Source of the DNA: Melampsora larici-populina 98AG31
Taxonomy: Eukaryota; Basidiomycota; Pucciniomycetes; Pucciniales; Melampsoraceae
DNA length: 64,000 nt
NCBI RefSeq assembly: GCF_000204055.1
Contig: NW_006768819.1
Coordinates: 228,120-292,119, forward strand
Reading direction: 5' to 3'
The position numbers and the translations under genes were made by a program. This document shows, piece after piece, positions 45,826 to 57,653 of the stretch (position 1 is its first letter; the number at the start of each line of letters is the position of its first letter). Below the pieces are notes generated by a model. The model worked only from the letters and a program-made list of their open reading frames with translations, was not told the DNA's origin and made no database searches.

Positions 45826-48800
45826 ATGATCACAGACATGAACCCAGATCGAAGCGCAAAATCCACCCTAACTCTATCACGACATCCAATATCATATTTA
45901 ATTCCTGGTATGCGCAGCTCGAGTCAGTCTCTGTCACAGGCTCGCACGACACCGCGCAAGCGTGGAATCAGCTTACACTCAGTGACCACGCATAAGTCAA
46001 GCAGTGCACTCACTCAATCGCCTGAGTCACCCTCTAGTTTCTTCAGGGGTGGCTCACATCGCTCACACGAAAGACTCTCTTCAAATCGGAACCCGGATTC
46101 AAGACTTTTTATGACACCAGTTCTCCATATCAATGCGTTTGAGTCGTTCATCGGGGATAGTGAAGGTCTAGACATTTTCAGGACATGGATCCAGTCTAAT
46201 CAGAACTGCGTGGAGGTCGGACCCAGAGGAAAAAGAGCTAGCTTGGTTAAGCTAGATCGATGGAAAGATGGTCAGCAACCTCAGCCTCAATTGTGCTTCC
46301 TCTGTTACATGTTTAGTTTTAGCTCAACCACAGGGCCATTCTATTCTTTACACCAGAGCTAGACACCGAAGCTCTACTCCAGCAGCTCAGACAACAGAGT
46401 GAATGGGTTCATCGTATGTCCGATCCCTCATTACAAGATCTGAGCTGCCGGTTTCTTGTGATCAGACAATGCTGACCGTGGCCTGAATGAATCATCGGGC
46501 GACTCTTGGACAATCCCAAAGTTCTCTATTACAGTTCTCCTCCAAAAGTAAGACTCGCAGACGGAATGCCTGATCAAGTTCATCGGTCCAGCTCCCAGGG
46601 CTTGTTAGACCTGATCAACCTACGGGCAGATTTGGCTTCTAGTCGGTCTTGGCTTCTGCAGTCCTTGTACGCAGACGAGTTCCAGGTAGGTTATTGACGC
46701 GATAACCATAAAGCGAGCGCGCTGACATCCAGCCTATCTGTTTTTCCTTTTACCTCTTCAGCGCTTTGTGACGAGTAAACTGGTAAGGCTAACAGCTGCC
46801 AGACTGAAAGAAAACGTCTCTGGTGATTTGGGTGGACTGGGTGAAGCTTTCTTATTGACCAATCCAGAAGCGAGGTAAATCTGAGACAGGTCACCCACCA
46901 TCATTTTCATCTTGGGATGCCTATGTAGCATTTCCGATGAGACGGCATCAGACTGATGAATTGGATACCTCCGTTTATGGCTGTAGCGACAATCCGATCG
47001 TGAGGGCTTCTCTCGGGTTCAGGTATGTCCGTCATCAGAGTCCCTTGTACAGGTGTTCCCGCGATATTCTGGTAGAGCTTCATGCTGAGTGATCCGAGAC
47101 AACGATGTTGTCCTTTTTATACCATCCGTGTTCGTCTATCATATCAGCACAATGTCGGTATGTCGCCTCAATCCTTTTTTGTCCATTCGAGTTTGGGAGC
47201 TGATTACGTTGAATGGCAGGGATTTGCGACAAATAGGTGCCTTGGCCGGAATTTCCGTTTTCTCTACGTCCGTCATTTTGTCTCACACGTAATGCCCGAC
47301 CTAGTGGCTCAGATGCTTTCTTTCTGGCAACAGGGACCGGGGACTTCTACCAGCGCGGTGCAACGAATCAAGAGCGCTATGGATTGCCTTCGTCCGCATA
47401 CTGAATTGATCCTCAGCTATCGACGAGACGGGACCCCATTCTATTGTTTATTGGACATCACCCCTATGGTTGACCTTCGAGGGCGATCTACGTGTAAGTT
47501 GCAAGTCGCCACTTGACATCCATGATCTACTAGAGCGGACCCGCAACAAGTACCCATCAACGAGTACTCACCTATTTATCGTTATTGATCCCCTGTATTT
47601 GTCGATCATGCGCTACCATATGGACAGTTCTGCTAGTAGGACAAGTGGTGAGCGTTTAGCATCGGATGAGATTCGCATATCATCTCACAATGCGTAGGAT
47701 GTTGACCTACGGGTGTGCGCTCTTCCAGAACGTTACTTCAGATCTTCAGTCGCCTGATTTGATGAGCTTCTTATCCAAGATCGACAACCCACTATATTCA
47801 CTGAAGAAGCGCCCAGCTCTGGTCTCGCAGACATTAATATGTGAATCGCCATTGTTTCACAACTTCAAGTCATCCGAATCGCTAGCAAGGCAGACAGATT
47901 ACAAGCAGGATTTTGCAGGAACTCAACAAAACCTGAGCCCTACGGAATCAGTGGAAAAGGGGATTGCTGTTTCTATCCACGAGCCGGTCGAAACTGTCAG
48001 GAGACTGTCAGCAGCCTGGATCGCTTCTCTCAACCGCAAGTCAAATCATACGACAGTGTCAAAGAGATCTCCGGATCTAGATGATCCGAAGCTCGCAGTA
48101 GAGCAGGATCAGAAAATGACATCTTCGAAATCGCATACGCCAGTGGTAGAGACGACTTACCCTAACGTTGAGTAACACTGGTTGATTGGTGCCACTTGAC
48201 GAACGCTTCAATCCAGTCTCGGCCATTGCCATTGACTTTACCATTCTTTTTCAGGCAATCGTGTTCAGTCGTCCATCCCTGAGTATTGTATCTGCCTCCC
48301 GAGGTGCCTTGATGCATCTAGGTACGCGGCCTATCTATACTCATATTTCCGTGACTTGTGAATGTAGGAATCCTTATTAATAGATAATCTATTGGGTCTT
48401 TTCTGGACCTCAGGCATCAGAACAAACGCAGAGTATGATGCCAGTATGTTTGCACTATCAAAAATGAAGATCACAGACCTTGTTAACGGATCCACGCCGA
48501 AGATCACGCAAATCCTGCGATCCAAGATCCTTCAAGCGATCAACAGGTACCTCAAACCCCGTTTTTGTTTCATACCTCTTTCGTGATTAAGAAGTACATT
48601 ACTTGACAGTAAGAGCTGAACTGCTTCCTTTGTATCCAGGGGAGAAGGAGTCTCATGTACCTGTAGTCTGGGAGGATTTGTTAACCCCACGCCCAAGTGA
48701 GTTAGATCTACCGGTATCTGACGCCCACTGATCTGACCCTTTGCTGTCGTGGCGGGCGATGCGTTTCTTTCTGTTAGCACCGGGAGCTCGGATACCGTGC

Positions 48801-48860
48801 CCTCCCAGAATCCGATATCTAGTGAGTGCATCGAGATTTACAAGAATTCTTTCGATTTGA
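45826..48860 (+). CDS. RGS-LOV protein without the photoactive cysteine
   Basis: The start is taken at 45,826 (MITDMNPDRSAKSTLTLS). A basic Ser-rich N-terminus leads to an RGS domain: HINAFESFIGDSEGLDIF, FFTPELDTEALLQQL, SLYADEFQ and RFVTSKLVRLTAARL. A LOV domain follows: FLLTNPEA, DNPIVRASLGF, GRNFRFLY, GPGTSTSAVQRIKSAM and LSYRRDGTPFYCLLDITPM. The family motif is GRNCRFLQ, so Cys is Phe and Gln is Tyr here. A C-terminal PAS-like part reads IVFSRPSLSIVSASRGAL and KMKITDLVNGSTP. RGS-LOV proteins of fungi join G-alpha GTPase activation to blue-light sensing. Splicing between 46,990 and 47,232 is not settled, and the end may be 48,731 rather than 48,860. It could be a decaying gene. Confidence 0.7.
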
Positions 48861-50261
48861 AGGTAATTTGAGCTGACTCGATTTGACAATTTTGCGACGT
48901 GAACTTGAAATAGGCAAAGTGCATGTATGTCGTCCATCTTGATTATATGCCAGCTATTCATTCAATAAAGACACGGTAGAGAACAGGAGGAAGCTGATGT
49001 GCATCAAAATTATATCGACTCTACCACATTCTCTGTCTTCTGGTACTTGACTTAACAGCTTACCCCACTAGTGGTGAGCCCTTCTGACTGTATAAGGAGC
49101 ATAATTGAGAGAATTGTACTAATCTTGTTCGGAAATTTTGCCCGCTCAATTTGCTTGCGCGTCGCATTTGCTGTGAGGGTTCAGGATAAGGACGGTGCTT
49201 TATCATCATATGTCGTCATTGTAGCCTGAAAAGATTGTGCCGTCCAACACAGAAATTCCGACAGTAGTCAAACATAACTAATAAGAGAATGATGTAGCAA
49301 CCTGTAGAAGCACAGGGATGGGGTGATCTGACGTTGTAAGAGGATAGACATTCTGAGGGAAATTGTTGAAATCTATTTCATAGTAGTGTAATTAGTAGTC
49401 CTGCAGCTTTTCTTCTTTTTCATTGTTCTTGAAAACTTTTGATAGTCCTTTCAGTCTCGATTTTATTCAACGAACTAGTAAACAGTAAAAATCAAATGGA
49501 ATCTTGTAAGAAGTAATTCTCTCTTACTTCTGACCCAAAAGAGTGCAAGTGTTCCGAGGGGCGGCTGGCCACCTGGCTTGGCGTAACTCTTGGGCTCCTG
49601 CTAGTTTGTATGAAGCTGAGAACCCAACATGGCATCCGAAAGCTAAAGCTAGAGAGAACCTCTGTGGGTAATTTGTCAAGCTGATCGACATGACACCTTT
49701 TTTTAAACAAAAGCTGTCAAAAGCAAAAAACCGTAAGCTGGATGCGTTCTTCCGCAAGGAGAGATTGTTGCTTGCCTTCGTTGTTGTTTCTTTGATGGAC
49801 TCCTGAGCAGAATCGACCAACTCATTGGATTTCAGATGGCTTCAAGTTGCGCCTTGTGCTACATACTGAACCACGCTACCACTCCGATTCTCTTAATTGA
49901 TGAAAGTCAACATAGGCAAAGCAAAATATGTATGATTTGTGCCGTCAGCGGAGACCAAGCAGACTTAGAGAAATCCTTCCACGCATTGAAATATTCATTT
50001 ATATTATCTCTTACTTCGTCTCGTTCTGCTTACAAGAACATGTACGCCATGGAAGTGATATTTATCGTCACAAGATGGACTCTGTGTCAGACTGCGTGGT
50101 CTTGAAGACCTTGCGTTCATATCCCTTGACCGGCCCGACCCGAGTTAATCGGAAATTGAACATCCATGAGCGCGATGGATTATTTCTTCAACGTTTGAAA
50201 TCTTTGTGGACGCGCACTGCCCAATACTCATTCATATCTCTCGTTCACTTCAATCTCACCA
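48861..50261. other. Intergenic stretch, no supported gene
   Basis: Frames on both strands (for example minus 49,524-49,820 and plus 49,928-50,272) have no recognisable domain or convincing splice context. The last 100 bases are the promoter/leader of the AlkB-type gene. Confidence 0.45.
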
Positions 50262-52074
50262 ATGAACCATGATGCGTCGGTCGCCTTGCTTGCATCAATT
50301 TTCGAAGAATCTGATATTGACGAGCTTGTCGATGCATTGAAAGCTACTGGCGGCGATGCAGAACTAGCCATCGAACGACTCATTCAAGTAGCAAATTCTA
50401 AGAAACGGCCTTGTGAGTCGCCGGCAACAAGTACATCTACCTGCTCGGGTCAACAGGCTCCGAATCGTCCAAAGAAAACGAAATTGGTCACTGTTGACTC
50501 GTGGTTGAGGTCGCCCAATCCTGCAAGAAATCAGTCTTCGGGCACAGATTCGGGTATCGTTGAACAAGTCGCCAAACCTCCGTCCTATGGCGATCAGATG
50601 GGGAAGAGTACACATCATGGAGCAATGGGATCCCAGCCGCTTCGCTCTATCAATGATGTCTTAGGCCCACCCGACCTATCGAAGGAGCTAAGAACCCCTC
50701 GATCCCTACCACCCCTCTTCCTTTCGACCCCCAAAGACGTTTCCGCTCGCCTTCCTTGTTGCAGTTTGATCTATAATGTATTACCGAAAGACTTGGCCAT
50801 ACGACTCTACCTCAGCATGGTGGCAGATAGTCAAGGTGATGGCAAAGACAAGATACCTTGGACAAAAAATCGTTGGTGGTTAAATGACCGTGAAGTAGAA
50901 AGCCCACATTCAACAGCTTTTTTTGTATCTAATCTTCAGGGAGATGGCGATGACTGTTCAGTGGATTATGCTGAAGTGAGTAGCCATTGATCTTATCTAA
51001 TTCAGAGGCTTTGTTCATCCGGGTTGATTGTTTTCTGATACTTTATTATCAATTATCCTCAGTCAGCACAATATTGGTACGCGGGGAAAGCTTTGGAGGC
51101 CGATGCGAAACCGCGATATTTCCTTTCTGAAATGGAAGACGCAAAACGATTGATTGAACCAATAGTCAATGGACTCCTTCGAAATGATCCCAAAATGATT
51201 GAGATGGCTCAACGAAGTCTTGTCACGAATCCTGTGGAACGTTTTTCTGACGAGTGGAATGGTGACTGGAGAGCTAATGTAGCTGCTTCAAACTCATACC
51301 GTGGAAGTCAGGAATCAGTTGGCTGGCATGCAGACCAGGTGCGGACTTTGGAAGCTGCGCCTGTCTTAGCCCTCGAGTAGCCTTTTATTGACATGAATGA
51401 ATGAGCTGCAACAGCTTACCTACTTAGGTCCGTATCCCACTATTGCCTCTCTATCCCTGGGAACTGGCCGACAATTCAGGTTACGAGCTGTGCGCAACCT
51501 GAATGACCCTCTTGCCCCACCACCTCGCACGTATAGCATCTTCTTGCCCCACAACTCTCTTCTGATCATGCATGGAAGCTGTCAGGAACGCTACAAACAT
51601 TGCATCCCAAAGCAATCCTCGATTGATGTTTTCAAACCGCTATCGAATACTGAAAGCTATATAGAACGGATTAATATAACCTTTCGCTTCTATCGACCAG
51701 ACTTTCGACCTTCTCGAGTCAATGAGGCCACCCCCGATGAAAACCTGGGGACTCCTAGATGTCACTGTGGCATCCCAACTATCTTACGGGCTGATCAAAA
51801 AGGAAAAGCATCAATCAACTCTCTGAAATCCAAATCTTTCTCTGCACCTTCACAAGGCAAATCGACTGATCAGCAGACACAGTCAGACTATAAACTACTG
51901 TTCTTTTGGCATTGTCAAGGAAGCCTACAAAACCAGGGTAAAAATTGTGGATTTTTTCGCCTTTTAGATATGGAACGAGAGGGCCGCGGACCTTGTTTAG
52001 GAGCTGAACGGGCTGCAGAACTTTCAACTTTCCAAATCAATTCGATGTCATCAACATCACTCGTGCCATATTGA
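50262..52074 (+). CDS. CUE / AlkB-type dioxygenase / GRF zinc-finger protein
   Basis: Three exons (50262-50975, 51063-51338, 51415-52074) sum to 1650 bases, 549 residues plus stop. The N-terminal 45 residues (SVALLASIFEESDIDELVDA) form a CUE/UBA-like ubiquitin-binding helix bundle. A Ser/Pro linker holds a PIP-like LVTVDSWL segment. The 2-oxoglutarate/Fe(II) domain has the iron ligands in SVGWHADQ and in ERYKHCIPK, and the cofactor-binding Arg in INITFRFYRP. A C-terminal GRF-type finger (PRCHCGIP ... FFWHCQG ... CGFFRLLD ... GPCL) should bind single-stranded nucleic acid. The family removes alkyl lesions from DNA or RNA. The combination suggests ubiquitin-coupled recruitment to damage, by inference. 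All key residues are present. Confidence 0.9.
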
Positions 52075-52524
52075 ATGTATCGTAATGATCTTCCAAGTAG
52101 GTTGGGTGCCGTGTTTTTCCTGCCTCTTGGATTCCCTTTGAACTGTGATTCAAAGTTACATGAGCATGCCAATTCGTGATTCTTATAAATCTCTACTACC
52201 GTTTATATCAGATGATTTTTTCCCCTCACCATATGCCTGTGGATTTGATCGTTAATCGTTATGTATGTACTCATGTATTTTATGTTCGTTGTACCTTTCG
52301 TATCATCAGTTTGATTTTCTGGTTCTTTTGCCAATCAATAAAATTTGGCGCAACTTGAGCATTTTGGGTACGAGAGACTATGTGACTTTCGTGACATGAG
52401 TATATGCGAAGGTAACTGACTGGATCATATTCAAAGTTGGAGTGTTGTGAAAATAATCAGCACTTTCTAATCCGACAGGGCTTTCTGAGAAGGCTCTTTG
52501 TTCACCTGATTTCTGATTTTGTTA

Positions 52525-52613
52525 CAGTCAATTTCACAAAGCTTGGAAAGCATTCCGCGCCAATTTGCTCAAGTTTGGCGGGCAAAAGTTTCCAAGCTTT
52601 CTGAAATCGACTG
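52525..52613. mobile_element. 89-bp MITE, copy 2
   Basis: CAGTCAATTTCACAAAGCTT and its near-perfect complement frame a short centre. TA dinucleotides flank both ends (52,523-52,524 and 52,614-52,615), as in Tc1/mariner-type insertions. Same length as the copies at 486 and 60,992. Confidence 0.75.
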
Positions 52614-55600
52614 TACTCGCATTCGGTTCCAAAGGTACATACAATGGACCGAGTCGTCATTCCTGTGTTACTGTATCCTTTTCTTTTTTTGATTTGATTC
52701 CTGCCGCACATCCTACAAACTGTTTGGATGAGTACTTCGATGATGAACAGTCAATTGATATCTCTTTTCCATGCAGCTGATTTCACTCATAGCTGAGCTT
52801 AAATCTCGAACAGATTCTCGTGCAGGATCATTATTTATTGGGTCAGATGATGGACTCAAAGTCTCTCCTGCGCCTGTTAATGACCACGCGCCTGTTTACC
52901 AAACCGCGGCATATTGTGATCTGATGCGACGTCTTTGATCTCATGAAATTTCCTGGCTTCATCATTTCTTTTTCGATCAGTACAGCCCATGGCCCATACC
53001 GCTTACCATTGGCCAGCTGTCTCCCACAGACTGATCACCCGGCTTGTATTATTCAGCCGATCCAACCTAAATCAACACTATCCTTCGCTCGGCAGAACAC
53101 TGAATGTTGACCGATGCCGAACCACTCAGACAAATGACGCGAATTCATACGTGGCCGAGCGGCATGATTGCGCAATCAATTGCCAATTATTCCACTCAAC
53201 TGGATTGAGTCGAATGACTTCTCCCACATTGGTCTTCAGCTAGAGATTAGAGTGATTTCACGATATATTTCAAATCACAACCTAAGCCAATACAATGTAT
53301 GAGGTACCACAATGGAGGGAGAGAGGGAGAAAAATCTTCAGCTGATGAAGATGGCTTACCAATACGATGGTTGAGTCTTCGTAACAATCTTGGTAAGAAT
53401 GGTGAATCCAACTTGAGCAGTAGATGATCCTCAATTCAACTTCGTCTCAAGCAAAGGAGGTCATCAACTGTCAGCCTTCAACTTACCACCACTATTCGCA
53501 CGGATGCATTGACAGCCTCGCAAATCAAAGGTTACAATTGAGTGTAAAGAAACATTATGTATGGTCGATTATATCTTGCTGGAATGACCTCAACGGATTG
53601 CTTAAGGATCATGGATCTCCAATCTGAGTGTTTAATAAGATAATGTCCGTCTCTGGACTGATTTCTTTTGTGAATCGTTGGGAATCGTTTTCTAAACCTG
53701 AAAGCTGAGAGACTTAAGGATATGATAGGATATGGTACATTTTCAAAGTGTACGAAGTAAGTTGAGTTCATGTTAAATTAGAAAGTGTCTTCCTTGTTGT
53801 ACTTCAAGTTCGACGTCACTTAAAATATTCTTTTCATTCTTCCTTGAACCTTCCTTCTGTGATTGAAATCAATTAAGTAAGTCTCGCCGAATTGAAATCA
53901 ATCAATCAATCAATTTTAAAGTCAGAGTCTTGTCTGAACATCAAACTATCAACTCACACCATTGAACATTCTGAATGATTTCAGTTAGTCTGACCGCAGT
54001 GGTTTGAAATCTTTAATCCTTGTCTATTTCTCCGAAAGTCAATAATAACATTAGTATGTATCACTCTTACTAATTCTTCTTGAATTTCACTTTAACTCTC
54101 AAAGCCGTCATCATATTATAAGCTCATCTTTACATAATCATTAATAAACTCAAACTAACTTCATCATCCTTAATCTTTGATTTCCTTTCTCAAAAACTAC
54201 TTTCTGATCTTTTGATTCCCATTTGACTGTCTTACCTATTATTATTAAGCTTAGCAGCCTTTGTTTTGTTTTGATTTACTTTACAAAATAAACTCAATAA
54301 ACTCAAGCAGCGATCATCGATTCAAGTTCTTCCGGGGTAATATCAACGCTTTTCGAGATAACCTTCTTTTTTGATTGATTTCATTCGATTCTTTGAAAGT
54401 GTGAGTGAATCTTTATTTCGAATGTAAATTTTCTTTTTTTTTCTTTTTCTGCCTCCTTATTCCTTCGAAGTCATAATTCATACATGGCAGAGTTAAATAA
54501 AGTGAAGATACCTTTCAAATATTAGATTGGTTTTGAAAAACTCAAATTCTTAACACGTCGGATGTCATGAAGTGAGAAGCATCTTCTCAATTGCCGAGAT
54601 CCTCACCGGTTCATCGTGAGGCCCAGGGGGGTGATTGACATTTCCAGTTTGTTTTCTGACTGAAACTCTCGTCCTGATTGACAATAATCCCTTCATCTTG
54701 GCTTCATTTTCTTGAACACCTCAAAGATGAACTTCTATAGCGGTGGGATTTCTTGGATTTCTTAATTATCTCACCTCCTTACAAGTCAAGCTCAATCTTA
54801 CTACTTCAGACTCCTTACTTGGTGAAGAAATCCGGATTTGATCTTATGAACCGACTTTCTATCAGTCGTTGAGCGAGGTCCTATTTCTTCCAGGATGCCA
54901 TCTTCACTACCTAAGGGACAACGTGTCCCAATTCAGGTCTCACGTGTCGATATGGGTTGCGAGCTCAACACGTTTGTTTCGCTCATGCTTTTACTTCTTT
55001 TCCAAAGTGACGCACTGTGGATTGTGAGCGTATCATATCATCGGTCGTCGGCGGGTTGCCATATGGCTCAAAGTAATTTTATTCACCGGTCATCATAACT
55101 ATTGGACCCTCGAACGCTCTGTTGGACTTGAGCTCTTTCGTCTAGAATCTGTCCCATAAGCATTGAGTGGGAATCGGACCGCCTTCAACAAAAGGGCAAT
55201 ACTTCCGCCGAGCTCAAGCGTTTTTTCTGCAAGGACTTTCGAAGCTGGCTTTCGCATATCCAAAATAATTATAACTCAAGATATTGCCCTCTGGAACTAG
55301 TTTTTGTTATCTCGTCGGGGTTTTGTATCCTGTTTGAATTATTCATAAATACAAATATCGAAAGATCTAGCAGCTCGTTGAACGAGTAGCCACATCTTGA
55401 TCGTTATCTCCCACCTCATTCTTTATTCAAACACAACCGTTCATGATTTAATCTTCAGTGGACTGACCTTCATTTTCCATTCGACAAACAGACAATCAAA
55501 CCTGATCAAACACCTTAAATTTCCTCCTAACAAGAGATACTAAATTGTTGGTCATAAATTCTATATTCTACCTGATCCGAAAGAGAATCAGAAAAGAAAC

Positions 55601-57653
55601 ATTGACCAATGCTTGTTTTTCAGACTATCCGTCATCTGATCCTTCACGGCTCACCTTGATCTCTGTCGAACGATACCCTTTGATACTTCATTGCGTCGAT
55701 AGCGGTGTTGACCGCCTTGAACTTCGTCTTCGTCGACCTTAATCAAATTTGTCGTCGGAAGGTGTCCCAAGTGCGATATTGATATTTTTTGTCAAGCAGG
55801 TGAATTCGGGTCTGATGCCAAAGGCTTCCGGTTTTCACTACTCGTAAGACAGGATCATTGCTTTTGGACGGACACTAGTGGTCATTAGCCTCGTTTTGGA
55901 AATTGTGCAGTACTGGCCCTCGTAAGTAATATTCGTGCCTGCCTATTCACTTTTCAATAGTTTCCGTCCTCTATGTTCTCTCTTCTCTCTTTTTTTCGTC
56001 ACCTCCTCGACATGATGAAAAATAAGGCCGGCGAGCAACCCACGTCTTAAATGGTTGATTCAAGAATTGTGCTCTTAGTCATCCAACCCATATATAATCT
56101 GGTGGCGAAGACCATCGGCGGACTATGACATGACGTGTCACTTGTCGCTAGTTTCACTTTTTCGCCTTCTCTTTTCATTGCTCGCAAAACCCATCGGACA
56201 ATTGAATGCCACGTGAATTCAAGGGATTTGAAGGGCAAACTACATATTCCTATGAAATAATATATTTCCTCTGGGCAATCACCGGTGTGGGCAATGGTCG
56301 CCGCTTGTCTTCGAGCGCGTTCTTCAGTCTTCTGAACTATCAACAAAGTTTATAGTTGATTCTACGTAATTTGCCCCTTTTTTTGGGTGCGCTTGGTCAT
56401 ATTTTTTGAACATGGTATCACCTACCTGTTCCCCTTTGCTTCAGGAGTGTGCTTTACGTTTGTGATAACCAATCATCAGCGATTACGATCGGATAAATGT
56501 TGGTGCATCCATACTCTGAGGACCGTCAAGATCGCAGTGGATATTCCTCATTAATGAGAGGCCGTGGCGTACGGAATTCAAAAGAGCTGAAGAGAACGTA
56601 CTGTGTTCCAGCTGAATCATGTGTTCAATGGAGCCCTGTGTTGAGGCTTTTCGAAGATGACCAATTTGTGATGCTATCGATACATCAAACTATATTTTCG
56701 CCTATATAAATAATCTTCCAGTCAAGCTGCCACTTCGAGCCTAATATCTAGTCAGGCCGCGAGTTTGAAAGAAGAAAGAATGAGATTGACAGAATCTTTA
56801 CGATGAGGATGAAGGTGACTGACCTCCGCAACTAAAACAAAAAAGAGGTCACAGGCCGTATTAAACCAATCCGGAAAAAAACATGTCGTAAAATCCGGAG
56901 TGTCTGGGTTGAAGTTCCCGTCGAGCACTCCGTTTGAAAATCTTTGATGGTGTGACTTGTGAACGCAAACACGTCCCAAAATTATCCGCAATCCGAACCT
57001 GTTCTACACGTTTTCCTTCCTCAAACACTTCAGGATCCTATCCATGATTAAGAAATTACGAATCCTAGCTTCAAGTGTTTTTTTGACTTTTGTCCACTCG
57101 AATGTCGCTCATTGGTTTGGTAGCAGACGACCAAAAACTGTTTAGGTAAAAGCACGAACAGGATCCGATGAGCTATTTCCTGCTATTTCTTTCTCAGTTT
57201 CGGTCTTCTTCTATGGAGAAGGCTTTGAGGCTCTAGAATAAAGTTTAATGAACCCAAACAATCCCTTTATTGAACACTTGTACTTCACTCTACCTCCTCT
57301 GTTGCACCTTTTTTCTTCCTGGCCAGAGGGGATGGGAAAGGTTTGGCACTGTTTTTCTTTCTTTCTTGTTCATTCTTTTTTGATTTTCAAATTGGAGTTG
57401 AAGAAATATTCTCCGAGTGAAGCTTTTGACTGACTTGTTGGTTCTTACGTTCTTGCGGTCACCGGGTCTTCCTATTTCCTTTTTTCATCGCGTCTCGCTA
57501 TCTCCCTCTCCACCCTATCTTATTTGCAAACTCCCTCAACAATCTGCAATTCTCACTTACAATCCCCTTTGATGATGCACAGGGATCAATTCAATCCAAT
57601 TATCTTATCAGCTTCAGCTTCAAACTGGTTTCTTTCTCCGTCATCTTTCGAAG
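52614..57653. other. Five kilobases without a recognised gene
   Basis: The stretch separates the AlkB-type gene from the WOPR gene. A frame at 52,779-52,938 preceded by a good acceptor (TTTTCCATGCAG) looks coding (SLIAELKSRTDSRAGSLFIG) but no full gene could be built. 53,240-57,650 is AT- and pyrimidine-rich with many short frames. WOPR genes in other fungi have very long promoters and leaders, so part of it may be that. A TCAATCAATCAATCAAT microsatellite lies near 53,900. Confidence 0.45.

Noticed and set aside
49524..49820. 98-codon minus frame with a basic C-terminus
   Set aside because: No domain, splice site or promoter evidence; kept as intergenic.
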